A stretch of 64,000 nt of DNA from Diphasiastrum complanatum (Eukaryota; Streptophyta; Lycopodiopsida; Lycopodiales; Lycopodiaceae): assembly GCA_029204225.1 (NCBI GenBank), contig CM055107.1, positions 4,723,079-4,787,078 of the forward strand, in the 5' to 3' direction. The number at the start of each line of letters is the position of its first letter. Position 1 is the stretch's first letter. Shown piece after piece: positions 1-18,660 of this stretch. Made by a program: the position numbers and the translations under genes. The notes under the pieces were generated by a model. The model searched no databases and was not told the DNA's origin. It saw only the letters and a program-made list of their open reading frames with translations.

Positions 1-814
1 GAAGCTATCTATCAGATCATGCCAACCTCCCATGCATGTGTACTGCATGTAGGAATCCCCTATCCCATAATAGCCAAGACTCATGCAAAAGCATAGTGCA
101 CACTCACACCTAAACATGAATGCACCACACATGCTAGTACCGCATGCAAGTGGTCACCAGAGCACATGGTCCAATTCGACTATTATCCGAGTTAGGTCCG
201 ATCCCAATGTTTAAGGCACCCTGTAACGGTCCAAACCCCGTTAGAACTTAGGGCCATGACAATAGTCATTCCCCATTGGGACTTCATTCATTGTACCTTC
301 AACTGTTGCTCATGGATTCATTCAGCTATTGCAATCTTCCCCTCCTGTATATTCTCTTTGCTTCTATGCTTGAATGCTCTTAGTCTAAGTCTAGATTATA
401 GCTTTCTAACATGCTATCAAGGCAACTCATGCTCCATGCCCATCTATAGGGATCCTATCTAGAGTTTTAACTTTTCAGATCTGAAAAATTGCATAATTTG
501 AGAGAGATGAACGTTTTGCTGATTCTAGAGACACAAATCAGCATAGAACATCTTTTTGGATCTATCTCTATCCATGCTTATCTGATTGGATAGATTTTTG
601 GTTTTTCAGGAAGGTCTTGACACAAGCTATCTTTTTAATACGAAAGAGAATTTTTTTTGGGAGTTTAGAGGGTGTTTTGTAGGTTCTTTACTACTGATTT
701 TGGGCGGTAGCCAAGAGGGACAACAGATTGAATTTTCTTTATTGTTTTCTAGATTGGAAACTTTGCTATCCGATTGTTGTTTTAGTTCAGATTTTTAGGA
801 ATCAATGTGACTTT
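1..814. other. Non-coding DNA, CATGCA-rich at its left end
   Basis: No coding sequence is recognised here. The first 150 bases contain several CATGC/TGCATG motifs, like those in the copia LTRs at 59.3-59.5 and 60.6-60.75 kb, so this could be the decayed end of a related LTR. That link is inference from shared motif density only. The short open frames at 256-462 and 586-798 show no family resemblance and no codon character. Confidence 0.35.
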
Positions 815-1040
815 CATTATGGCTGAGAATGCTACTTCTGTCTATTTTATTGCATGAGAACCAAAACTTGATGGTACTAATTATCAAGTCTGAAAATTCA
901 AAATGCAACTTTTGCATTTTGGAATTGGCGTAACTTTGGGATATTGTCATAGGAGATCAACAAAAGCCCGTTACTCCAAAAGGTGGACAGCCAAACCCGT
1001 AATTCCCTTTTGTATATGGGGATATTAAAAAAAAGCTTTA
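815..1040 (+). pseudogene. Ty1/copia gag relic
   Basis: Starting at the ATG near 821, the translation gives a copia-type Gag N-terminus: MAENATS, then a KLDGTNYQV block (copia Gag normally has F/L-DG-NY-xW), then KFKMQ. A frame change leads to LWDIVIGDQ, the usual LWDxVxG element of the Gag domain. The tryptophan codon after NYQV is a stop (tga), and the frame breaks at least once more. No protease or integrase follows. It is a decayed fragment about 2 kb upstream of the first visible P5CS exon, possibly inside an upstream intron of that gene. Confidence 0.6.
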
Positions 1041-1195
1041 TGCATAATCAATATGTCAATTGTAGATAGATTGCTTTCTTACTTCAAGAGGAAGCTTTGA
1101 AGGAGTCGTAAAATCCAAGGAGCAGCATGGCAAGAGAAGAGGTACTAGTTGTTCCTTCTTCCTCTTCTTCTCATTCTAATTGGAAAGGCACATCA

Positions 1196-1425
1196 AAATT
1201 TGAACCGGCCAATTCTTTCTGGTTTGAACCGTCAGGCTAGGTTCGAATTGGAAAACGTTTAGAACCGAATTTTTTTTTCTTTCCAAAATATTTTTTTTGG
1301 CTTTTTGGTTTTTTTTTTTAAAAAAAATCCGGTTCGAACCAGATTCCGCTTCAAACCGGCCGGCTCCGAATGGTTTGAACAGTTCGAACCGTGGTTCGAG
1401 GTTTGAACCGCGGTTCAATGCAACC
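1196..1425. repeat. Repeat built of GGTTCGAACC-like palindromic motifs
   Basis: The motif TTCGAACC/GGTTCGAA and near variants (TTTGAACCG, CGGTTCAA, AAACCGG) recur about ten times in both orientations around an A/T-rich centre (about 1270-1325). The flanks are partly complementary: CTGGTTTGAACCG on the left, GGTTCGAACCAG on the right. The minus-strand open frame over it is a by-product of the repeat. It may be a MITE-like foldback sequence, but no target-site duplication was identified. Confidence 0.5.
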
Positions 1426-1604
1426 TTGGAAAGCTTTTATTGCATTGAGAGCTAAAGGGAAGAGTCAAACTTCCAAAGAGGCTGCACAATCTTCGTTATA
1501 CATTGATTGTAGTGATGATGTGAATAAGCAAGTTCTTTGTGCTGAGGCAAAAAGTGGAGAAAGGAATGTGGGGCAACATCATGATCTCATGTTTCCCATT
1601 GTAA

Positions 1605-2099
1605 CCAGCAGGGTCATATATCAATTTTTTTTTTTAATTACACTAACTCGTTCCGACCCAGTACGTTCCGGAATGTACTATATGTTCCGACCCTTTTGGG
1701 TCGGAACAGGCTATATAAACATGAGGGGGCCCTCACAATCATAATTAAATTACGGGTCAAGGTATTCAAAATCTAGCAGAGCAGAACTTTTCCTTGTGAA
1801 TGATTATTCTTCATGTTTGGATGAGCACTGCTGCCGCTGCCTTGTTGTGGCAATTTATTTTCTTCTTCGTTAGAAGTATGACAACTCGCTATCTGTGAAA
1901 TGCAGAAGTCACGGGCCAGCAGGGTCATATATCAATTTATTTTTTTAATTACACTAACTCGTTCCGACCCAGTACGTTCCGAAACGTACGGAATGGAACG
2001 TACTATATGTTCCAACCCTTTTGGGTCGGAACAGGCTTCTAAAATATACACATGAGGGGGCCCCTCACAATCATAATTATTTTACGGGTCAAGGTATTC
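1605..2099 (+). repeat. Two direct repeats of about 165-180 bp, 312 bp apart
   Basis: Copy 1 (1605-1767) and copy 2 (1917-2099) both run from CCAGCAGGGTCATATATCAA to GGGTCAAGGTATTC. Each contains a GTTCCGACCC...GGGTCGGAAC hairpin; in copy 1 the 11-bp stem (1683-1708, TTTT loop) is perfect, while copy 2 has a mismatch. Copy 1 carries a TATA-like GGCTATATAAAC just after the hairpin, which copy 2 has lost. Copy 2 has about 12 extra bases of GTACGTTCC-type palindrome. They could be two LTR or promoter fragments; the family is unknown. Confidence 0.6.
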
Positions 2100-2996
2100 C
2101 TACTGACCTCCTAACGGCATGACACTCTTCATGTTAGTATGCCATGTGTGTCATTCATTTTAGCTACATTATCTATTAATTTTAGTCTATGTTGCTTTTA
2201 CTCCTCACATTGACGACAATGCTTTTATTAGCAGGGGAGTGTTATGGACACACAGTAGGACATATTTGACAATACGGGCAATATTTGAAGTTGATGGACC
2301 CATGCATAGTATATCATACTGCCAATCTTTCTCTTTTTACAATTTTTTGTTGCCTCCATTGCTGTTAAAGCCGCCATCGGCCTCTTCCCTTTTGGTTTGC
2401 GCTTGAAATTTCCTTGGAGGAGCACTGAGGATTGGACATGATTACAAATAAAAGTATTGGACCATTTTAAAGTCAATGGAAGCTTCAAAATGAAGAAAAA
2501 TTCATTCGTTTGGAAGTTATCTATGTTTGCTAGTTATTTATGTTTGCTCAAATGTGGTCCTATTTTTACTAGTTAGATTCAATTTCTTAGTACCCTATAG
2601 TTGCTTTTCAGAACCTCTTGGGATTTTCTAGGCTAGTTTCGAAGACTAGGGCAGCCTAATTTTCATACGCATTTCATGACTTTGCTAACCTTCATCACTG
2701 CAAGGTGTAATAACACATCAAACTCAAATGTTCCTTACAAAATTTTTGATGGCTGTATTTCATGAAAATGATCTCTTTTGTGAAATATTATCTCCGAATT
2801 TTTCTTAGATGAGTTGCTTGGGTTCTTAGATGTACAGCAAAATGATATTTGAATGTTGGACCACTTTTCATTGGCTCGATATGTCAATTCATTGAATGGA
2901 TGCAATACAGTGGTCTTTTTTCAACTTCTTTGGCCCTCGTAATGTCTTTGGTCTGGTCTATTTCTAGTTACATACATATAGTTTACTGTTTTTCAG
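2100..2996. other. Intron or intergenic DNA before the first visible P5CS exon
   Basis: No exon homologous to the preceding part of P5CS could be found here, and no transposon protein. The stretch ends in a polypyrimidine tract and a TTTTTCAG acceptor that opens the exon at 2997, so at least the right end is intron. Confidence 0.5.
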
Positions 2997-11352
<8,356 letters not shown>

Positions 11353-13197
11353 TAGTGTCGCTATTGAAATCAGCAAAAGCCATCAAATTCGAGGCTGTAT
11401 TACATTCTTTCAACTCATGTGCGAGTTGATTTGAGTTTTGAGTTGTGACTCTCTCTATCTTATTTAGCTTCTATCTTGACATGTGGATTCATGTTTGAAA
11501 ATCCAATTGGAAAGTGGATGGCCAAACCAGACATCGGCCTGTATAATACATATGCGTATTAGAATCACATAAGTGGTATCACGCAGTGTTTGGGTGAATT
11601 TGAGTCTCTATGACACGTATTCAAAATAAACAAATATTTCATAGTGAATAGGCTCATGTACAGTATTTCTGTATTTTTGTGCACTGTTGGTGGTCTCACT
11701 GAGTTAAAATTGCAACTTTCCAAGTAGTGCTATCTATTGCTTTTGGGGTTCAGAATTTGTGTTAAATATGAATCATGTTTATGATTTGAATTGTTGCAAT
11801 GGGTCAAGTGCTCAGTGTATATCCATATACAGTAAATTACACTTCTATTAAAATTAAAGAGTCTGTGCAGCAGTATGTAGATTTTTATTGCTCCAAAGAC
11901 ATTTTCGGAAAAAATGAATAATTTATGTTTCAACTTTCAATATCAAAGGGTAGGACATAGAACAGGGATGTTCTGAATGAATGTTGAGAACGTGATGGAA
12001 CTACAAATATCCAAAGATGTTGGACTCCCAATGCAAATTGTAGATTAAAAGGGTTTGTTACAAGTTGATGACTATGATTTGCTGACTAGGATTATGAATA
12101 GTTAATGGAGATGGCAAGTGCAGGAAAGAAGAATAAGGACATGATTATGGTACATTCTGAGGGCCTATGTTAGTCCAAAAATCAGTGCATCTTGTTATAG
12201 GTGTGGAGCAAAACTCAAAAAACAAATGGAGAAGCCTAATGAAATATTGAGATGTGAGCCTGGGCTACTCAAATTTGTCTTTGTCCGTGAAGGACAATAT
12301 CATTTCCCATCTACATTCAGGGGCAACCACAACATCTAAAGCTTGGAAAATTTTTTGTTTGAAACAACTAATATTTGAGCATTAGAATGAACTAAAATTA
12401 TGATTCACTGAACATTCCAAATTTGAGAGTCTTTTATGTAAATTGGATCTGTGATTGTTGATGTTGGATCAAACGCCTAGCTCAAAAACTATTCCGCTGA
12501 AACTAAGGAGATCCCACTGACCTGGAAGTTAAGAATGAAATATTTGCTCAACAGTGGGCGGTTGGTTCATCCAGTCAGTCCATTTCTTCAGCTGAGATAG
12601 CACAGTAATCAAGATGAAATCACTCCTCAACGAGCATCAGATCATCAACCCACAGAAAAGCTTCTGCTGTTTCTTTCTGTAGAGAATCTTTCATGAGATT
12701 TGGACAATGGGATAGAAGATCGAAAAAGAAAGATGACATCTATCGCTATTTTTTTCCTTGTTAAAACAATACGTATTTTTTTTCAAATTTTTTGTGGTCA
12801 AGTTCCCGAACAGGCAATTATGCTCAAAACAACAAATTTTGTATTAGATAGAAATTTCCAGTCCTCAAGCAGAACGATCAGTAATGTCCATTTCCAAAAG
12901 CCTGAACTTCAACTGTAAATTTCTGAAATCATGCAACTGCAGTCTATAGACTACTGTAAGACTTAGTGCACTTAAAATTGTCCATCACCATTTAAAGCTA
13001 TCAAATAAAACATCCATCATCAAAATAGTAATCTATTGATAATTGCTCCCAAATGCCAATAAGAATCATGATCAACTTACTGAATGGTCTTTACTTCAAC
13101 CCGAACTGTTGGAGGTCAGACACGACCAAACTTGAGTCGTGCTGTCAGGTCGCACAGATAACAATCCCTTCTGGGTTATTATAGGTCGTTTTTACAG
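11353..13197. other. Downstream of P5CS, no gene seen
   Basis: A+T-rich sequence that presumably contains the P5CS 3' untranslated region and polyadenylation site. None of the open frames (for example 11730-11933 on the minus strand, 12700-12918 on the plus strand) resembles a known protein. Confidence 0.5.
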
Positions 13198-13279
13198 AGG
13201 TCAGGGTTCCAAAAATGACATTAACAGCTCAGGTCACGAGGTCAGGGTTCCAAGAATGACATTAATAGCTCAGGTCACG
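13198..13279. repeat. 41-bp tandem duplication
   Basis: GGTCAGGGTTCCAAAAATGAC...CAGGTCACGA is followed immediately by a second copy with three or so changes. It lies just left of the C3 LTR and could be part of it or of its flank. Confidence 0.75.
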
Positions 13280-13795
13280 AATGCATCAAAGTGGAGAGTT
13301 ACTACACTGTCTACTTCCGAGTATAAATCACAGATTGACTGACTTACTTATTCAAGAAGTATTCAACGTCAAGAAATACTAGCAAGGAAAACAATCAACC
13401 AAAGTAGAATCATCTACTCATTGACAACAATTGTACAACATGAAACTTCAATAGAAAAAAAACCAAAGTACAATTGGTTATCCTGCACTTGTGCAAAATG
13501 GAAAGCTATGTATCCTATTCTGTCTTCTTGCTATCTCTGATTCTAAACTCTTAAGCAAAAAACAGCACAAAAGTGCTTATCCCAACTCTCTGTCTACTAG
13601 CATCGTTCTAGACTTCTTTATAGTCTATTCAATGTGTAACTAATTCTTCTTGTAACTAGTTAATTAGCAATTAACTATCTTGTAATCATTATCTACGTAA
13701 CTGTTGGTGTATGTACATCCAAGGTGTACTTGTGTCAACCAATCACTTCATCATTTGTCTGAAGGGTTGAAGAATTGTAAGTTCACACGTCAACA

Positions 13796-13806
13796 GCTCC
13801 CTCTTG
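13796..13806 (-). promoter_or_regulatory. C3 polypurine tract
   Basis: The minus strand reads CAAGAGGGAGC immediately before TGTTGACGTG, the start of the 3' LTR. This is the expected plus-strand primer position. Confidence 0.7.
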
Positions 13807-14800
13807 AACGAAGGAACTCTTCAAAATCTTCATAGTGATGCCCAAGCCTGTTTGATGTTTTCTGAAAGATGCTTGACTTAACGGCTCTGATAAAATATCT
13901 ACATTCATATCTGCACTTTTGATATACTTTTGAATAAGTATTCCTTTCTACATTAGATCTCTTACATCATGATATTTTAATGGAATATGCTTGGCTCATG
14001 TTGTCTATGTACAACATTGTTGGATCCTTTTGGTGTTGTCCAAGTTCTTCTAGTAAGAATCTAAGCCAAACAATTTCGTTGGCATTCTTAGACGTTGCAA
14101 TATACTCTGCTTCACAAGATGATTGTGCAACCAGGGTCTGCTTTTTACAGACCTAGCTTACTACTGCACATGATAAAACTTCCACTAGAAATTGACTTGC
14201 TGTCAATTCTGCAACTTGCCCAACTTGTATCACTCTATGCCAAAAAGGTGTTGTCTGCACTTAACATCAGACCATATTGTGATGTCATTTTGATATATTG
14301 CACAATTTGCTTCGCCATCTTCTAATGCCTTGGCCTTGAGTTGTTTCCAAACTGACTAAGCGTGTATACTGCAGTAGCTATGTCCGGTCTGGTGCACACT
14401 GCTAGATACATGAGACTGCCAATAAAGTTACGATACGGAACTCGTTTCATTTCCTTCTTCTCTTTGTCTGACGTTGGGTAATCTTCCAATGTTGAACTAG
14501 CTCCTATTTCCATTGGAGTACTTTTACCTTTGCAATTTTGCATCTGGTAGTCTCTCACTATTTTTGAGGCATACTTGCTTTGTGATAAGAAAAGTGTTCC
14601 TTCACTTCTATTCTTGTCAATCTGTAAACCAACAAAAACATCCTTTGCCTCGCCTAGATCAGTAATCTCAAACTCATTCTGCATCAATTTTTTCACCTTT
14701 TGGATGAGCCTTAGACAATTTCCAATTAATAATGAGTCATCTACAAAAAGTGTCATGAAGATGAAACAACTGCCTTCATGCTTTACATAAACGTTGCAAT
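13807..14800 (-). pseudogene. C3 reverse transcriptase (C-terminal half) and RNase H
   Basis: From 14800 on the minus strand: YVKHEG, then FVDD (copia YVDD catalytic box with Y to F), ITDLGEAK, VGLQIDKNR, LSQSKYASKI, YRNFIGSLMYL, CTRPDIATAV. RNase H follows in broken frames down to 13.8 kb with SEAEYIATSKNANEIVWLR, LYIDNMSQA and RSKH/VRYHFI-like pieces. Several stops lie in the RNase H part. Confidence 0.8.
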
Positions 14801-15860
14801 ATATTCACCCTCATGGATTTAGCTCTTTCAAAAATATTGATCTTCCACACTATGTAGAACCTTTGAGTTTAAAAGCTCCCTCTTGATTCCATGAGCCACA
14901 CAAACCTCTAGAACTTTGTTGATAGGTCTTCATTTGTCAACTTTAAGCACTTGATCTTCATGTTGAATTGAATCTCCACAACATTCTTGAACTTGAGAAA
15001 GATTCTCACTCTTTAGAAGATAAGTCCAACAATATCTACTAAAGTCATCAATGCAACTCACAAACATCTTTGCTCCTCCATACCTCAAAGAACTAGTACA
15101 ATGCACATCCAAATGTACTAAATGAAAAGACATTTTAGATCTTGATCTAGATCTAGAATAGGTCAACCTTTGTGACTTTAACATTGAACAAAGCTCACCA
15201 ACTTGCTTCTTTGCCTTCAAACCACCATGGTTAGAACCAACAAATCCATCAAGTTTGTAGAGCTCACCTTGTCTCTTGCCTTGAGCAATCAAAATTCCAT
15301 TCATTTTGATCAAGCAAGAATCACCAACAAATTCCACTTTGAGCCCTTTGTCAACCATTTGACACACACTAAGCACATTATAAATAATGGAAGGTATGAA
15401 CAAAACATTCTTCAAGCTTACATTCCTATTTGTAGATGAGAGAAAAATACGAATATATGCCTTTGATAACAACTTTACCATCATTGGCCATGTTGATGAC
15501 CTTCTTCTCTCCTTCATAAGGCACCAAAGAAGTGAAGTACTCTTTGTGACATGTCATATGAAAGCTTGCTCCACTATCAATCCACCATGGATCAATATCT
15601 CCATCATTGGTTAGCAAACAAGAAGACATTAAAAAAGCATCATCATTTGAGTTTTGATCACCAATACCATCCTCATCAAAAGTGAAATTGCCTTGTTTCT
15701 CATCTTGATCTCTTTCTTTCTTGAAGCAATCACTTGCAAAATGCCCTTTGACTCTACACTTTAATTTGGATCTATCTTTCTTCTTGCCAACGAAAGTAGA
15801 AGGCTCGCCTTGATCTTGACCCTTTGACCACTTGCATTTTCCTTTGTCTGTAGGAAGCAG
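14801..15860 (-). pseudogene. C3 Gag end, protease and partial integrase
   Basis: The minus strand from 15860 gives a Gag zinc knuckle that has lost its first cysteine (KCRVKGHFASDC), then WWIDSGASFHM (protease), VLFIPSIIYNVLSVCQM, GELYKLDG, HLVHLDVHC, FVSCIDDFSRYCWTYLL. After LKVDK the frame is disrupted, and only HGIKREL of the later integrase is visible. The D of HxDVHC is kept, while the second catalytic Asp and the Glu are missing. Confidence 0.8.
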
Positions 15861-16180
15861 GTCTTGGTTGAAAGATCAAAAAATTTCAGAGATCAACTGA
15901 AATGTTGATTTCGAAAGCTCCCTTTGGCCGATCTGTTAGGAATGTCACCTTGTCCCTCGGGCTCGATGTTCATTTTGCTATGACAGCCATACAGGCCTTA
16001 CAGGGTGCTGCAGAGGACTATTTGTCCCAGTTTTTTGAGAGTTTCGTTTTTCTGGCCGTGCATGGTAAGCGTGTTACCATCATGCCCAAGGATTTCATTA
16101 TTCTCAAAAGACTTCGGGAGCGTTATTCAGGTCTTCATGTGGATAACGCCAACACCTGCCTTTGGATAGATCAGTGTTAG
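15860..16180 (+). pseudogene. Histone H3-family fragment (divergent variant)
   Basis: The plus strand encodes IKKFQRSTEMLISKAPF, matching H3 IRKYQKSTELLIRKLPF. This is followed by GRSVR, a GLDVHF loop, AIQALQGAAEDYL, FFES, LAVHGKRVTIMPKDF and LKRLRERY. These cover the alpha-N helix and the whole histone fold (alpha 1 to alpha 3). A TGTAG acceptor behind a pyrimidine-rich stretch precedes it at about 15852. Upstream of IKKF the frame has a stop (GGT TGA AAG), so the H3 tail is absent or in another exon. Canonical H3 ends a few residues after alpha 3; here the frame continues about 16 residues into the first bases of the G1 LTR. AAEDYL and KDF resemble centromeric H3 (CENH3), but the loop between VR and ALQ has canonical H3 length. 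It is either a divergent variant or a captured fragment, stranded between C3 and G1. Confidence 0.8.
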
Positions 16181-16900
16181 CTTAGGAAAACCTTAGATTT
16201 AGACCTTTTTATTATTGAAGTTTAACTATTACAAACAACCATTTGTAATAGTTCAACTTAGAAAGTCTAAGTTTAAGATTTAATTCCTAAGTTCAAAGTT
16301 TAAATTCTAAGTTCATTGTAAGTGCACTTCATTTGGTTGAGAGAAGACACTTTACAAGTTAATTAGCATTAAGCTTAAGTTTAGTTCCATAAGCATGTCA
16401 GAACATAGGCTCACCACTCTTGGCATATATGGGAGTGGAGGTTAGCCTTCCACAACACTTGTATAAGCTATTGTGATAATAGAACACTTTTTGTGTTATT
16501 CTTTTATGCTATCTTGTGTTCCCATTGGTGATTGAATACCTTGTGGTAGGCGCTTGAGCCCCATTAGGCCTTCTCCAACGGTTTATTTTGCATTTGATTA
16601 TGGGATAATTGTTTATCTTTCATCTCTAATCCCTTGTGGGTTAACTAGGATTATTTAGACCTTTAGGTAAGAAATTACTAGTTGGGGGGCAGTCATAGTG
16701 ATGCTTAATTACTCTCTTTCTAATTAGGATCATCTTTTAGTAGGGAGACTGCCTTAGAAGAAGCTTAATCAATCAATAAAACCATGATTTGAGTGGATCT
16801 TACCCATACTTACCCTACACAATGGCCTTTAGGATCCTTTCCAACTCTAGTAGATGGGAGACCGCCATAATAGATCTTAGGAAAGAACTAAATTATAACA
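16175..16900 (+). repeat. G1 5' LTR
   Basis: Begins TGTTAGCTTAGG and ends ATTATAACA, one base before the primer-binding site. From 16223 it matches 19724 onward closely. Confidence 0.82.
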
Positions 16901-16901
16901 T

Positions 16902-16915
16902 TGGCGCCGTTGCCG
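16902..16915 (+). promoter_or_regulatory. G1 primer-binding site, tRNA-Asp
   Basis: TGGCGCCGTTGCCG is complementary to the 3' end of plant tRNA-Asp(GTC), as used by Athila/Tat-type gypsy elements. It sits one base after the LTR. Confidence 0.82.
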
Positions 16916-17149
16916 CTCTTATCATTAACTCTATTGCTTATTTCCCTTTTTCATTTTCGTTAGTTCTATTGTTCATTTTCTTTTTTTTGCATTCATCTTT
17001 TTTCCAGTTTTTCACTGTACCCTCTTCCATTCAAGCTACTGTACTACATCATTTCGGATAGGGGGGAGAACCAAGGCACTTGGTTTAGTTTTAAGTGTTT
17101 TTTAAGCAGTTTTTTTTTTTTGCATCAAACATCACTAACAGAACTTGCC

Positions 17150-17960
17150 CACTTGCACAGAACAGAACAAAACAACAACTTTTTGAATATTCCTTGTGCG
17201 AGTTTCTGTACGACCAAAAAGTGGACCAATCAGCTGTTTTGGCCTGTTATTTGACAAAGATTCCATACCAAACCAGTTTAGAGAAACTCGTCCATCATCA
17301 GGAGCAGATCCCATAGTGCCAAATCCATCAGACCTCTATGTGAGCTCTCTAGAGCCAACACTTGTCAAAAAAATTGACTCAAACATTGCTTTTTCCAAAA
17401 AATCTTCAAGAACAAACTCGCACACTGTCATTTTGACTCAAACGTCAGTTGCATGAGTTCTTAGACCGTTGTCAAGTTTCTTCCACTAAGAAAAGTATGA
17501 ATTTTGAGCAGTCAAACACCATGTTTGTCATTTCTGGTCAAAACAAACTCGCACACATACTGAAAACCAAAAGTAAAACTCGCACATGTTATTTTTAGAT
17601 TTCTCAGTATTTTTCCAAGTGTGTAATACCCTGTGTGAGTTTATCCTATCAGGAAAATTGATTATGTGTGTCTTTAAGAGCTTTTTTTTTTTGCATAAAT
17701 AGAACTTGCACACTTGTCTGGACTGTTTATCAAAACTCACACACAGCCTTAAGAACTCGCACACAGTGAACCAAATCTGTCTATAGGCTGAAACCACAAA
17801 AATTTGAGAAACATTTATGTCTGAATCACAAGGACTTTTAATTTTTCACTAAAAGATTGAGATTCAGAAGTCGCACACTATGCCCTTGACTGAGTCAATT
17901 ATTTTTTGAGCCTTCAGAAGTCTGTGCGAGTTTTGGTTGTGTTGTGTGAGCCAAGAAATT
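17150..17960 (+). promoter_or_regulatory. G1 leader with repeated AACTCGCACA / TGTGCGAGTT motif
   Basis: Untranslated leader between primer site and gag. The 10-base motif or close variants occur about twelve times on both strands, for example TGTGCGAGTT at 17195 and 17923, and AACTCGCACA at 17415, 17546 and 17754. No open frame here looks coding. The function is unknown; RNA structure, packaging or protein binding are possible. Confidence 0.6.
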
Positions 17961-18112
17961 CTAGAGACGTTGCAAGTTTTACCCGATCTAGTTTGTTGAC
18001 CACCTCCCGTGTGCGTCCGTTTCAATATCACTCTCTCCCTTTTGATTTCCTGCCCTATTACTGTAGTCTTTACAGTGATATCACCCTAGTGAGACGATTG
18101 ATTATTGGCAAC

Positions 18113-18600
18113 ATGAGCAAGGAACATGGAGGTGCACCTGCTCCACAAATTGAACGACGAATCCCTAGAATTGATGTGGCAAAATACGACAAAGGATCCG
18201 ACCTAGTCAGATTCCTCCAAGATTTTGAGAATGCCTGCAAATTCTATGGTGATGTCTTTGATAACGAAAAACTACGTCTGTTTCCTATGATCTTACTTGG
18301 GATGTTAAGGGATGTTATCTTAATCTTGAAGAATTCGATTTCCTAAGAAACCCTTACAACAGCCCTTACCAAACGATTTAAACCTTCTAAATTGACCCAA
18401 AGCCCTTTCATTCAACTCTCTCATATAAAAATGAGAAGGGACAAATCCGTACCTTACCAGCTATGGTCATGACTAGAGCTCAACAGAGAGCAGCCAACCA
18501 AAAAATGGATAGACGACCTGACAAGCCACCTGCCATACTAAGTGAGAACTCCACTCCCTTAGTCTATCCTAATTCTACTGAGCAAATTAAACTTTGAAAT
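18113..18600 (+). pseudogene. G1 Gag
   Basis: The ATG at 18113 starts MSKEHGG, followed by PRIDVAKYDKGSDLVRFLQDFE, NACKFYGD and EKLRLFPM: the retrotransposon Gag (capsid) domain. The frame then breaks (about 18305-18345). A short later piece (RFKPSKLTQSPFIQ-like) appears in another frame. No zinc knuckle is visible before the protease, so the nucleocapsid end has been deleted. The same domain occurs twice in G4. Confidence 0.75.
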
Positions 18601-18660
18601 GAGTTTCAGAAACAGCTGCAAGACGTTGATAATGAGACACACATACGACCCACTCCGAAA

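Larger units (their letters stand above)
13300..15860 (-). mobile_element. Ty1/copia retrotransposon C3, truncated
   Basis: Order on the minus strand: Gag zinc-knuckle remnant (15.85-15.65 kb), protease, GAG-pre-integrase, start of integrase (to 14.8 kb), then RT and RNase H (14.8-13.8 kb), polypurine tract, 3' LTR. The middle of integrase and the front of RT are deleted. The 3' LTR begins (minus strand) TGTTGACGTGTGAAC at 13795. Its far end was not located, so 13300 is approximate. The 5' end stops at the histone-like fragment at 15.86 kb. Confidence 0.85.

Noticed and set aside
2228-2488. Minus-strand frame before P5CS
   Set aside because: No recognisable domain and no coding-like conservation signal; probably chance.
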